A stretch of 18,337 bases of DNA from Candidatus Omnitrophota bacterium (GTDB lineage Bacteria > Omnitrophota > Omnitrophia > Omnitrophales > Danuiimicrobiaceae), in NCBI GenBank assembly GCA_016206955.1, contig JACQQO010000084.1, positions 1-18,337 of the forward strand. The letters run 5' to 3'. Positions within the stretch are counted from its first letter, which is position 1; each line of letters opens with the position of its first letter. This document shows positions 7,931 to 13,632 of this stretch, in pieces. A program made the position numbers and the translations under genes. The notes beneath the pieces are model-generated. The model saw nothing but the letters and a program-made list of their open reading frames with translations. It had not been told where the DNA came from and did no database searches.

Positions 7931-8058
7931 CCCACCACCTCCTTTAAAAGAACGCTTGGTTTTAAGTTGAAGCGTTCTTTTATTTCGGAACGAAATTCTG
8001 CCGTTTCATAATCCAACCACCCAAAGGAAACGGCAGAAAAGGAGGTGGTTGGGATCAT
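7927..8058 (-). CDS. Possible 43-residue leader ORF spanning element copy 1
   Basis: An open frame runs from ATG 8058 to TGA 7927-7929, crossing the whole palindromic element. Its stop overlaps the argG start (GGATGA), so a ribosome finishing here could restart on argG. It begins Met-Ile-Pro-Thr-Thr and ends LLKEVVG; the middle includes SEIKERFNLKPS. It begins 13 bases after the argF stop, with TGGGGATC upstream as a weak ribosome site. It is not rich in arginine codons, so a classic attenuator peptide is unlikely. The equivalent frame through the inverted second copy also starts MIP and ends KEVVG. Whether either is translated is unknown; the shared ends follow largely from the terminal repeats. 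Confidence 0.35.
   Translation of the reverse strand: MIPTTSFSAVSFGWLDYETAEFRSEIKERFNLKPSVLLKEVVG
7929..8055. repeat. Palindromic element, copy 1 (argF-argG junction)
   Basis: A 127-base element with terminal inverted repeats ATCCCACCACCTCCTTT (7929-7945) and AAAGGAGGTGGTTGGGAT (8038-8055; one extra T). It encloses three hairpins on the plus strand: A, 7946-7957 with 7970-7981 (12 bp); B, 7982-7987 with 7991-7996 (6 bp, loop GAA); C, 7996-8007 with 8027-8038 (12 bp, 19-base loop). The reverse complement of 9015-9120 has the same parts in the same order, so the two copies are inverted relative to each other. Stem bases that differ between copies change in pairs. The loop of C holds CCAACCACC, a partial copy of a terminal arm. 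Confidence 0.9.
7937..7942 (-). promoter_or_regulatory. Shine-Dalgarno of argG, inside element copy 1
   Basis: The minus strand reads AAGGAGGTGGTGGG directly before ATG 7930. GGAGGT with a six-base spacer is the consensus ribosome site and is stronger than most others in the window. It is the 3' arm of the closing stem of the palindromic element and is complementary to 8038-8055, so in the mRNA it can be hidden by pairing. Confidence 0.85.
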
Positions 8059-8071
8059 TTTGATCCCCATT

Positions 8072-9016
8072 TTAATTTTCGGTGAAACTTTCGGCTGATT
8101 TTCCCGGCGTTCCCAAAAGGTAAAGCAAAATTGCCTTCTGGACATGCAAGCGATTTTCGGCCTGGTCAAATACAATTGAATGTTTTCCTTCGATCACTTC
8201 GTTGGTAATTTCCTCGCCTCGATGCGCGGGAAGGCAGTGCATGACACGAACATTTTGATTTGCTTTTTTCAAAAGAGCCCGATTGACCTGAAATTTTTCG
8301 AAATGTTCCTTCTTCCCCACTCGATCTTCCTCTCCCATGCTGACCCATACGTCTGTATAAATGATGTCTGCATTCCGAACGGCTTGTTCAGGCTGATTCG
8401 TTCCCACAATTTTTGCGCCAGTGCGCTTTGCTTCTTTCAAAGCTCGGGATAAAATAGAGGCCTGCGGTGCAAACTTCTTCGGCGTCGCGAAACTCAAATT
8501 CGCTCCAAGCCGCGCGGCCAAAATCAAAAGGGAGTTCAGCACGTTGTTCCCATCTCCCACAAACGCAATTTTCTTGTCCTTGAGATCTCCAAGCATCTCA
8601 ATAATCGTATAAAAATCGCCAAGCGCTTGGCACGGATGTTCCAAATCGCTCAAGCCATTGATTACGAGCTTGTCGAAATATTTGGCGAATTCAAGAATGA
8701 GCCGGTGCGAATACGTCCTCATCACAACCAAATCCAAATATCGCGCTAAAACCCGCGCCACGTCGCGCACTTCTTCGCGCACGCCCAATTGAATATCCTC
8801 GGGCCCCAAATAAATCACGTGGCCGCCCATCGTTGAAAAACCAACTTCAAACGAAACCCACGTTCGCGTGGACGGCTTTTCAAAAATAAGCCCCAAAGCC
8901 TTTCCGTCAAACGCATCGCGAAACGCAGACGGGTTTTGTTTGATCCGCTTCGTGAGATCAAAAATAGCTTTGAGCTCTGTTTCATTTAAATCAAATGCAC
9001 TGATTAAATTCTTCAT
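8072..9016 (-). CDS. argF: Ornithine carbamoyltransferase
   Basis: ArgF transfers the carbamoyl group of carbamoyl phosphate to ornithine, giving citrulline. The phosphate motif is EKPSTRT (46-52). HPCQ (127-130) binds the carbamoyl group, DVWVSMG (222-228) is the ornithine loop, and HCLPAHRGEE (260-269) holds the catalytic cysteine region. The intact SMG loop argues for ornithine itself and against the N-acetyl- or N-succinylornithine carbamoyltransferases. One oddity is W53 right after STRT, where most relatives have arginine (STRTR). 314 residues is normal. The start ATG 9016 has an ideal GGAGGT supplied by the terminal repeat of element copy 2. It lies between the two palindromic elements. 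Confidence 0.97.
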   Translation of the reverse strand: MKNLISAFDLNETELKAIFDLTKRIKQNPSAFRDAFDGKALGLIFEKPSTRTWVSFEVGFSTMGGHVIYLGPEDIQLGVREEVRDVARVLARYLDLVVMRTYSHRLILEFAKYFDKLVINGLSDLEHPCQALGDFYTIIEMLGDLKDKKIAFVGDGNNVLNSLLILAARLGANLSFATPKKFAPQASILSRALKEAKRTGAKIVGTNQPEQAVRNADIIYTDVWVSMGEEDRVGKKEHFEKFQVNRALLKKANQNVRVMHCLPAHRGEEITNEVIEGKHSIVFDQAENRLHVQKAILLYLLGTPGKSAESFTEN

Positions 9017-9123
9017 CCCACCACCTCCTTTTTCTGTCCCGTATGGGACAGAATTTCTTTCAGAAATAAAAGAGCGCTTCGATTTAAGATCAAGCGCTCT
9101 TTTAAAGGAGGTGGTGGGATCAT
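9013..9123 (-). CDS. Possible 36-residue ORF spanning element copy 2
   Basis: An open frame from ATG 9123 to TGA 9013-9015 joins argD and argF with four-base ATGA overlaps on both sides: its ATG overlaps the argD stop, and its stop overlaps the argF start. It begins MIPPPPLKERLI and ends QKKEVVG. Translation through it would unwind the closing stem and free the argF ribosome site, which suggests a role in translational coupling. This is inference. No family is recognised, and the peptide may have no function of its own. There is no independent strong ribosome site for it; re-initiation from argD would be needed. Confidence 0.35.
   Translation of the reverse strand: MIPPPPLKERLILNRSALLFLKEILSHTGQKKEVVG
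9015..9120. repeat. Palindromic element, copy 2 (argD-argF junction), inverted relative to copy 1
   Basis: A 106-base element with perfect 17-base terminal inverted repeats (9015-9031 and 9104-9120). On the plus strand it holds hairpin C' (9032-9040 with 9045-9053), hairpin B' (9053-9058 with 9062-9067) and hairpin A' (9068-9079 with 9092-9103). Order and sequence match copy 1 read from the other strand. Against copy 1, stem A has G-C where copy 1 has A-T, stem B has T-A where copy 1 has G-C, and stem C is re-sequenced and shorter yet fully paired. This pattern indicates that the fold, not just the sequence, has been maintained. Confidence 0.9.
9023..9028 (-). promoter_or_regulatory. Shine-Dalgarno of argF, inside element copy 2
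   Basis: The minus strand reads AAGGAGGTGGTGGG then ATG 9016, the same sequence as before argG. Here the pairing partner at 9104-9120 is a perfect 17-base reverse complement, so sequestration could be tight unless a ribosome from argD disrupts it. Confidence 0.85.
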
Positions 9124-10313
9124 CTGGCTACCTCACCTAATACTTGATCCAAAATCCGAAGGCCACGATCAATTTGCCGCTTTGTTACCGTCATCGCCGG
9201 CATAATCCGGAGCACTCGATCTTGCGTACAATTAATCAAAAGGCCTTTTTCCCGAGCGGCGGTTACGATTTCAACACCGGGCTGATTGAGCTCAAGTCCC
9301 AGCATGAGGCCAATCCCTCGAACTTCCTGAATCAAACTTGAATATTTTTCCTGAAGCGCCAATAATTTTGATCTGAGGTAATCGCCCATTTCCTCCGCAT
9401 TTCGAAGAAGCCCCTCTTTTTGAATCGCTTTGAACACAGCCAGTCCAGCCGCAGTCACTAAAGGATTGCCGCCGTAAGTTGAAGCATGAGTCCCCGGCGT
9501 GAGCACCTCTTCTTTGATTTTTCGGTTCACCACAAGCGCTCCAATCGGAACGCCGCCGCCCAAGGATTTGGCAAGCGCCATTAAATCAGGCTCAACTCCG
9601 TAATGTTGATAAGCAAACCATTTTCCCGTCCGACCCATTCCTGTTTGAACTTCATCAAACACAAGCAGCATTTTCCTCTCATCACAAAGTGCGCGCACTT
9701 TTCTCACGTAGTCTTGATCCGCCACTCGAATTCCGCCCTCTCCTTGAATCAGTTCGAGAGCAATCGAAATCGTCTTAGGCCCGATTGCCTGCCGAAGCGT
9801 TTCAAAGTCATTGAACGGGACTTGTTTAAATCCTTCCGGCAGCGGCTCAAAACCTTTGTGAAACTTTTCCTGTCCCGTGGCCGTCAAGGTGGCCAACGTG
9901 CGCCCGTGAAAAGACCGGTCCATCGTAATCATTTCGTAACGGCCGGAGGCGGATCCAAATTTTCGGACAAACTTAATCGCCGATTCCATCGCTTCCGCAC
10001 CGCTGTTACAAAAAAAGACCCGCCCATCAAAAGATTTCTCAGCAATTTTCTGAGCCAATTGCGCCTGTTTAAGCCCATAGTAATTATTGGGAATATGAAG
10101 CAGCTTGCGCGCTTGATTTTTAATCGCATTCACGACATCCGGATGGCAATGGCCTAAACCAGAAACCGCCCAACCGGGAAAAAAATCGAGATATTCTTTT
10201 CCCTCCAGATCCCAAACTTTGGAACCTTTGCCCTTCACCAAACAAAGCGGCGAACGGTTGTAGGTCGCAAGCACAAACTTTTGATATAACGCTTCCACGT
10301 CTTTAGTCTTCAT
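9120..10313 (-). CDS. argD: Acetylornithine aminotransferase
   Basis: ArgD transfers an amino group from glutamate to N-acetylglutamate semialdehyde, making N-acetylornithine. It is a class III PLP aminotransferase: NSGAEA (103-108), SFHGRT (134-139), ELIQGEGGI (187-195), LLVFDEVQTGMGRTG (216-230, with the PLP-binding D220) and the Schiff-base lysine K249 in LAKSLGGG. The enzyme is 397 residues from ATG 10313, seven bases after the argB stop; a start at 10418 would add 35 unconserved residues overlapping argB and is rejected. No clear Shine-Dalgarno is present, so coupling to argB is likely. In E. coli the same enzyme also serves the succinyl-diaminopimelate route; that could hold here, since no separate dapC is seen. 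Confidence 0.96.
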   Translation of the reverse strand: MKTKDVEALYQKFVLATYNRSPLCLVKGKGSKVWDLEGKEYLDFFPGWAVSGLGHCHPDVVNAIKNQARKLLHIPNNYYGLKQAQLAQKIAEKSFDGRVFFCNSGAEAMESAIKFVRKFGSASGRYEMITMDRSFHGRTLATLTATGQEKFHKGFEPLPEGFKQVPFNDFETLRQAIGPKTISIALELIQGEGGIRVADQDYVRKVRALCDERKMLLVFDEVQTGMGRTGKWFAYQHYGVEPDLMALAKSLGGGVPIGALVVNRKIKEEVLTPGTHASTYGGNPLVTAAGLAVFKAIQKEGLLRNAEEMGDYLRSKLLALQEKYSSLIQEVRGIGLMLGLELNQPGVEIVTAAREKGLLINCTQDRVLRIMPAMTVTKRQIDRGLRILDQVLGEVAR

Positions 10314-10320
10314 AGTCGAT

Positions 10321-11181
10321 TTAGAGTACGATTTCAGTGCCGATTCCACGATCGGTAAATACCTCAAGAAGCAGCGAATGTTTAATCCGGCCGTCCACGA
10401 TGTGCGCCTTTGGAACATTTCCTTTCAGCGCCGTGACGCAACTTTTAACCTTGGGAATCATGCCGCCGGTAATGACGCCGTCTCGAACCAAGGTTTCCAC
10501 GTTGTCCACATGAAGCGACGGAATCAGTGAATCGGAATCATTTTGATTTTTCAAAATGCCTCGCACATTGGTCAACACCATTATTTTTTGAACTTGCATC
10601 GCCGCCGCGATTTTCGCGGCCGCTTCATCGGCATTCACATTGTACGTTTCACCTTTTCGGTCAATTCCCAAAGGATAAATGACGGGAATGATATTTTTTT
10701 TGGTCAATTTTCGAATCGGACGCGTATTGACCGAAACCACATCTCCCACGTAACCCACATCTCCATTTGCTTCATGTTTTTTGACCTTCAAAATTTTAGC
10801 GTCGTGGCCCGAAAGTCCCGCGGCTTGGGCGCCAAACCGCTTTAAATCCTGAACCATCTTTTGATTGATCTCAGCCAACGTTTCCTTAACCACCTTCATC
10901 GTTGCCTGATCAGTTACTCGAAGGCCATTAACAAATTTTGATTCGACTCCGGCTTGTTTTAAATTTTCAGTGATCGCCGGCCCGCCCCCATGAATTAAAA
11001 TGGGGCGGATTCCGACGTAGTTCATGAATACCAAATCATGAAGCACATTTTCGCGCACTTCGGCATCCAGCATTGCGGCACCGCCGTATTTGATTAAAAT
11101 CTCCTTGCCGCGGAACCGCTTGATGTACGGAAGCGCCTCGATCAAAATGTCTGCTTTCTCTACCAATTGTTCGATGATCAT
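10321..11181 (-). CDS. argB: Acetylglutamate kinase, probably arginine-sensitive
   Basis: ArgB phosphorylates N-acetylglutamate, the usual control point when the pathway recycles its acetyl group. The amino acid kinase family marks are IKYGGAAM (30-37), IHGGGP (63-68), FVNGLRVTD (83-91) and the C-terminal DGRIKHSLLLEVFTDRGIGT. The N-terminal helix ahead of the first lysine (ADILIEALPYIKRFRG) is the type found in hexameric kinases inhibited by arginine, so feedback control is inferred. 286 residues is normal. The start ATG 11181 has AAGGTG upstream with an eight-base spacer, in the 12-base gap after argJ. Confidence 0.96.
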   Translation of the reverse strand: MIIEQLVEKADILIEALPYIKRFRGKEILIKYGGAAMLDAEVRENVLHDLVFMNYVGIRPILIHGGGPAITENLKQAGVESKFVNGLRVTDQATMKVVKETLAEINQKMVQDLKRFGAQAAGLSGHDAKILKVKKHEANGDVGYVGDVVSVNTRPIRKLTKKNIIPVIYPLGIDRKGETYNVNADEAAAKIAAAMQVQKIMVLTNVRGILKNQNDSDSLIPSLHVDNVETLVRDGVITGGMIPKVKSCVTALKGNVPKAHIVDGRIKHSLLLEVFTDRGIGTEIVL

Positions 11182-11193
11182 AAAATTGTCACC

Positions 11194-12429
11194 TTACGTT
11201 GAATACGTCGAATTGATCCAGACATAAAATTTCGTCAGGTCCGTCGTCCAGAAACGTTCTCGATATTTTCCCGCTTTCAAATTAATTTCGAGGTGGTATT
11301 CTTTTCGCTTCAATATCTGCCTCAGCCGGTTTCGGTTTCGAATTTTTTCGCGCCCGTTCAAAAGAATGGGCACGCCTTCAAATTTAATATCAAGGCGAGG
11401 TGAAAATGCCACGCCGCTTGCGCCGATTGAGCCCATCACACGTCCCCAATTTGGATCACCGCCGGCAAGCATCGTTTTAAAAAGCATGGAAGATGAAATT
11501 TGCCGACACAATCTCTTTCCTTCTTCCGGGCTTCGAGCGCCTTCGACCACAATTTCGCACACATGGGTGACTCCTTCTCCATCTTTGACCAAACTCTTTG
11601 CAATATGAGCGCATACATGCAAAAGAGCGTTTTGAAACAACTGAAATCGCTTATCCTGCGATGTGATTTTCCGGTTTCCGGCTTTTCCGTTTGCCAAAAT
11701 TAAGACAGTGTCATTCGTGCTTTGATCGTTATCAATCACAATTTTGTTAAAGGTCTTAGCCGCGACAAATGAAAGCGCCTTTTGAAGCATCGATTTCGAA
11801 ATATAAAGATCGGTGGTCAAAAAGCAAAGCATCGTGGCATGTTTTCCGCGAATGCCAGAAGCATTCATATCGGGACAAACCATGCCTGCCCCTTTTGCCA
11901 TTCCCGCAACGGTCACTTTTTTCCGGTCGATGGTAAAACGCACAGCGATTTCTTTTGGATGCGTATCGGTCGTCAAAATTCCACGCGCCGCATCGTGGCC
12001 GCCATCCACAGATAGCTTTTTGACTAACTTGGGAATTGCTTTTTGGATTCGAGGAATCGGAAAAGGCCTTCCGATAATTCCGGTCGAAGCCAAAAGAATC
12101 TGCCGCCGGGACACTTTTAAATTTCGCGAAAGCAAATCGAGTGAAACCGAAACCGCTCGTTTCCCGGTCGACCCGTTAAAACAATTGGCGTTTCCACTAT
12201 TTGAAAAAATAACGCGGTGGCGCGGCGCCTTAATCACTCGAAGGTCATAGAGAAGAGGCCACGCTTTTACGCGATTGGTCGTAAAAGTCCCCGCGCTTAC
12301 GGCAGGAACCTCGGAACAAATCAAGGAAACGTCAAATTTCCGAAAGCTTTTTTTAATCCCCGCATTCATGCCGGCGGCCCTAAATCCTTGAGGGCTGGTG
12401 ACACTTCCATTCGAAAGAACTTTAAACAC
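11194..12429 (-). CDS. argJ: ArgJ: glutamate N-acetyltransferase (ornithine acetyltransferase), with 9 extra residues at the cleavage site
   Basis: ArgJ moves the acetyl group from N-acetylornithine to glutamate, closing the acetyl cycle; some family members also use acetyl-CoA. It is an Ntn-type enzyme that cuts itself between Ala and Thr in the motif KG..M..P.(M/L)ATML. Here KGAGMVCPDM (179-188) is followed by NASGIRGKH (189-197) and then ATMLCFLTTD (198-207), so nine residues separate the motif's two parts. The predicted nucleophile is T199. Other marks are STGIIG (115-120, oxyanion-hole region), TTDTHPK, DPNWGR and a C-terminus DLTKFYVWINSTYST. The start is GTG 12429, overlapping the argC stop by eight bases; the next ATG would cut off conserved residues. 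411 residues is normal. Bifunctionality cannot be told from sequence alone. Confidence 0.94.
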   Translation of the reverse strand: MFKVLSNGSVTSPQGFRAAGMNAGIKKSFRKFDVSLICSEVPAVSAGTFTTNRVKAWPLLYDLRVIKAPRHRVIFSNSGNANCFNGSTGKRAVSVSLDLLSRNLKVSRRQILLASTGIIGRPFPIPRIQKAIPKLVKKLSVDGGHDAARGILTTDTHPKEIAVRFTIDRKKVTVAGMAKGAGMVCPDMNASGIRGKHATMLCFLTTDLYISKSMLQKALSFVAAKTFNKIVIDNDQSTNDTVLILANGKAGNRKITSQDKRFQLFQNALLHVCAHIAKSLVKDGEGVTHVCEIVVEGARSPEEGKRLCRQISSSMLFKTMLAGGDPNWGRVMGSIGASGVAFSPRLDIKFEGVPILLNGREKIRNRNRLRQILKRKEYHLEINLKAGKYRERFWTTDLTKFYVWINSTYST

Positions 12430-13450
12430 CGATTAACCCCGCTTCCTCCGAAAAACCCAGCCGAATGTTCATGTTCTGAATCGCTTGACCGCTTGCACCT
12501 TTCAGCAAATTATCAATCGCAGTAATCACAATCACTTGATCGGATTTATCATCGATTTCAATTCCAATGTCGCAAAAATTGGTGTACTGAACTTCCTTTA
12601 AAGTTGGGAACTTTCCTACTCCGTAAAAACGTACAAATGGTTCGGATTCGGCAAATGATTCAAATGCCTTTGCCAATTTATCTTTTTTGATGCCGGGCTT
12701 TCGCCTTACGTAAATGGTCGAAAGAATTCCGCGATTCACCGGAAGTAAATGCGGAACAAACGTAACGTCAATTTTGGCCAAGGCTACTTCTGAAAGTGTC
12801 TGCTCGATTTCAGGCGTGTGCTGATGCCGGTTCACTTTGTAAGCGCCGAAATTTTCATCCACTTCGCAAAATTGTGTGGCTTGAGAAAGTTTTTTTCCCG
12901 CGCCGCTCACGCCCGATTTGGAATCGATCACAATGAAATCGTGCTTAATTAAATCTGCCTTTAGGAGCGGATAAAGGCCCAAAATGGCTCCGGTCGGATA
13001 ACAACCGGGATTCGCGATTAAATTCGCGTGTTTAATTTGTTCCCGATATATTTCGGGAAGGCCGTAGACAGCTTCCTTGAGCAAATCTTTCCGGCTGTGC
13101 CGCTCTTGATACCAATCTTCGTAAAGATCCGCGCGGTGAAGGCGGAAATCGGCCGAAAGATCGATTACGATTTTTTCCTCGTCATAAAAATCTCCGGCCA
13201 CTTTCATGGCAAGCGTATGAGGAAGTGTAACAAACACGACATCCGAATCTCTAGCCACCTTCTTAAAATTAAACTTTTCGATCACAAGGTCATTGGCTTT
13301 TCCCAAAGCCGGGACTAAATCGCGCGCGTCAATTTTCTCTTCAGATCGAGTGGTCAAAGATCCGATTTTGACATGGGGGTGGCGCGCCAGAATCCGAATC
13401 AATTCGGTTCCCGTAAAACTCGTCGCTCCGACAATGGAACACGTCAGCAT
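12422..13450 (-). CDS. argC: N-acetyl-gamma-glutamyl-phosphate reductase
   Basis: ArgC reduces N-acetylglutamyl phosphate to the semialdehyde with NADPH. It shows the dinucleotide loop SIVGATSFTG near the N-terminus, LPHTLAM, IDLSADFRL, the catalytic cysteine C150 in IANPGCYPTG, and NRHQHTPEIEQ, whose histidine aids catalysis. 342 residues is normal for the type 1 enzyme. The start ATG 13450 has GGAG six to seven bases upstream. It is the first gene after the only strong minus-strand promoter in the region, so it heads the arg operon. A terminator-like hairpin lies just before its ribosome site. Confidence 0.97.
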   Translation of the reverse strand: MLTCSIVGATSFTGTELIRILARHPHVKIGSLTTRSEEKIDARDLVPALGKANDLVIEKFNFKKVARDSDVVFVTLPHTLAMKVAGDFYDEEKIVIDLSADFRLHRADLYEDWYQERHSRKDLLKEAVYGLPEIYREQIKHANLIANPGCYPTGAILGLYPLLKADLIKHDFIVIDSKSGVSGAGKKLSQATQFCEVDENFGAYKVNRHQHTPEIEQTLSEVALAKIDVTFVPHLLPVNRGILSTIYVRRKPGIKKDKLAKAFESFAESEPFVRFYGVGKFPTLKEVQYTNFCDIGIEIDDKSDQVIVITAIDNLLKGASGQAIQNMNIRLGFSEEAGLIGV

Positions 13451-13464
13451 AAGGTCTCCAAAAT

Positions 13465-13500
13465 AAAAAACTTTCTAAACACACAGAGGTGCTTAGAAAG
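13465..13500 (-). terminator. Terminator-like hairpin in the argC leader (possible attenuator)
   Basis: On the minus strand a 12-bp stem (13489-13500 with 13471-13482, one G-T wobble) with a six-base loop is followed at once by TTTTTTATTTT. This is the layout of an intrinsic terminator, although the stem is A/T-rich. It lies between the promoter and the argC ribosome site, so read-through would decide operon expression. No arginine-rich leader peptide or obvious antiterminator is seen in the roughly 70-base leader. Confidence 0.6.
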
Positions 13501-13526
13501 AAGATAGGAGTGAAAATGAGGGAAGC

Positions 13527-13555
13527 ATTATAAATCCTGTCTTATCCTTTGTCAA
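13527..13555 (-). promoter_or_regulatory. Sigma-70 type promoter of the arg operon
   Basis: TTGACA (13555-13550), a 17-base spacer and TATAAT (13532-13527), all consensus. Transcription would start near 13520, giving a leader of about 70 bases to argC. A second TTGACA just upstream repeats the -35 motif without a matching -10. Confidence 0.9.
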
Positions 13556-13620
13556 ATGAATAGGTTATGTCAAATTTACTCTTGACTTTCGAGAGCTCAA
13601 CCTTTACTCTTGGTGCGGAA

Positions 13621-13626
13621 TATAAT
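13621..13626 (+). promoter_or_regulatory. Probable -10 element of rnc (leaderless start)
   Basis: TATAAT ends six bases before the rnc ATG at 13633, and there is no Shine-Dalgarno between them. If this is the -10, transcription starts at or next to the A of ATG and the mRNA is leaderless. No good -35 lies 16-18 bases upstream (CAACCT region), and the TTGACT at 13582 is 33 bases away, so the assignment is tentative. Confidence 0.45.
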
Positions 13627-13632
13627 CTGTAA

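Noticed and set aside
8863..8872. Trp after STRT in ArgF as a sign of a different carbamoyltransferase substrate.
   Set aside because: The ornithine SMG loop, HPCQ and HCLPAHRGEE are all standard, so one substitution next to the phosphate motif is not enough to change the call.
7927..9140. A peptide with SEIKERF...LLKEVVG readable on the minus strand near 7930-8000 and on the plus strand near 9040-9120, as if two related genes existed.
   Set aside because: It is the translation of the same palindromic element in its two orientations. The plus-strand version runs antisense through argF and argD and has no independent start or context.
10314..10418. Longer argD start at 10418.
   Set aside because: It would add 35 residues with no family match and overlap argB by 98 bases; ATG 10313 gives the normal N-terminus.
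13550..13580. Possible ARG box for ArgR around the arg promoter (AATGAATAGGTTATG).
   Set aside because: Only one half-site resembles the consensus; the second half does not match, and no second box is seen.
13582..13626. TTGACT at 13582 and TATAAT at 13621 as a pair for rnc.
   Set aside because: The spacing is 33 bases, about twice what a sigma-70 promoter allows.
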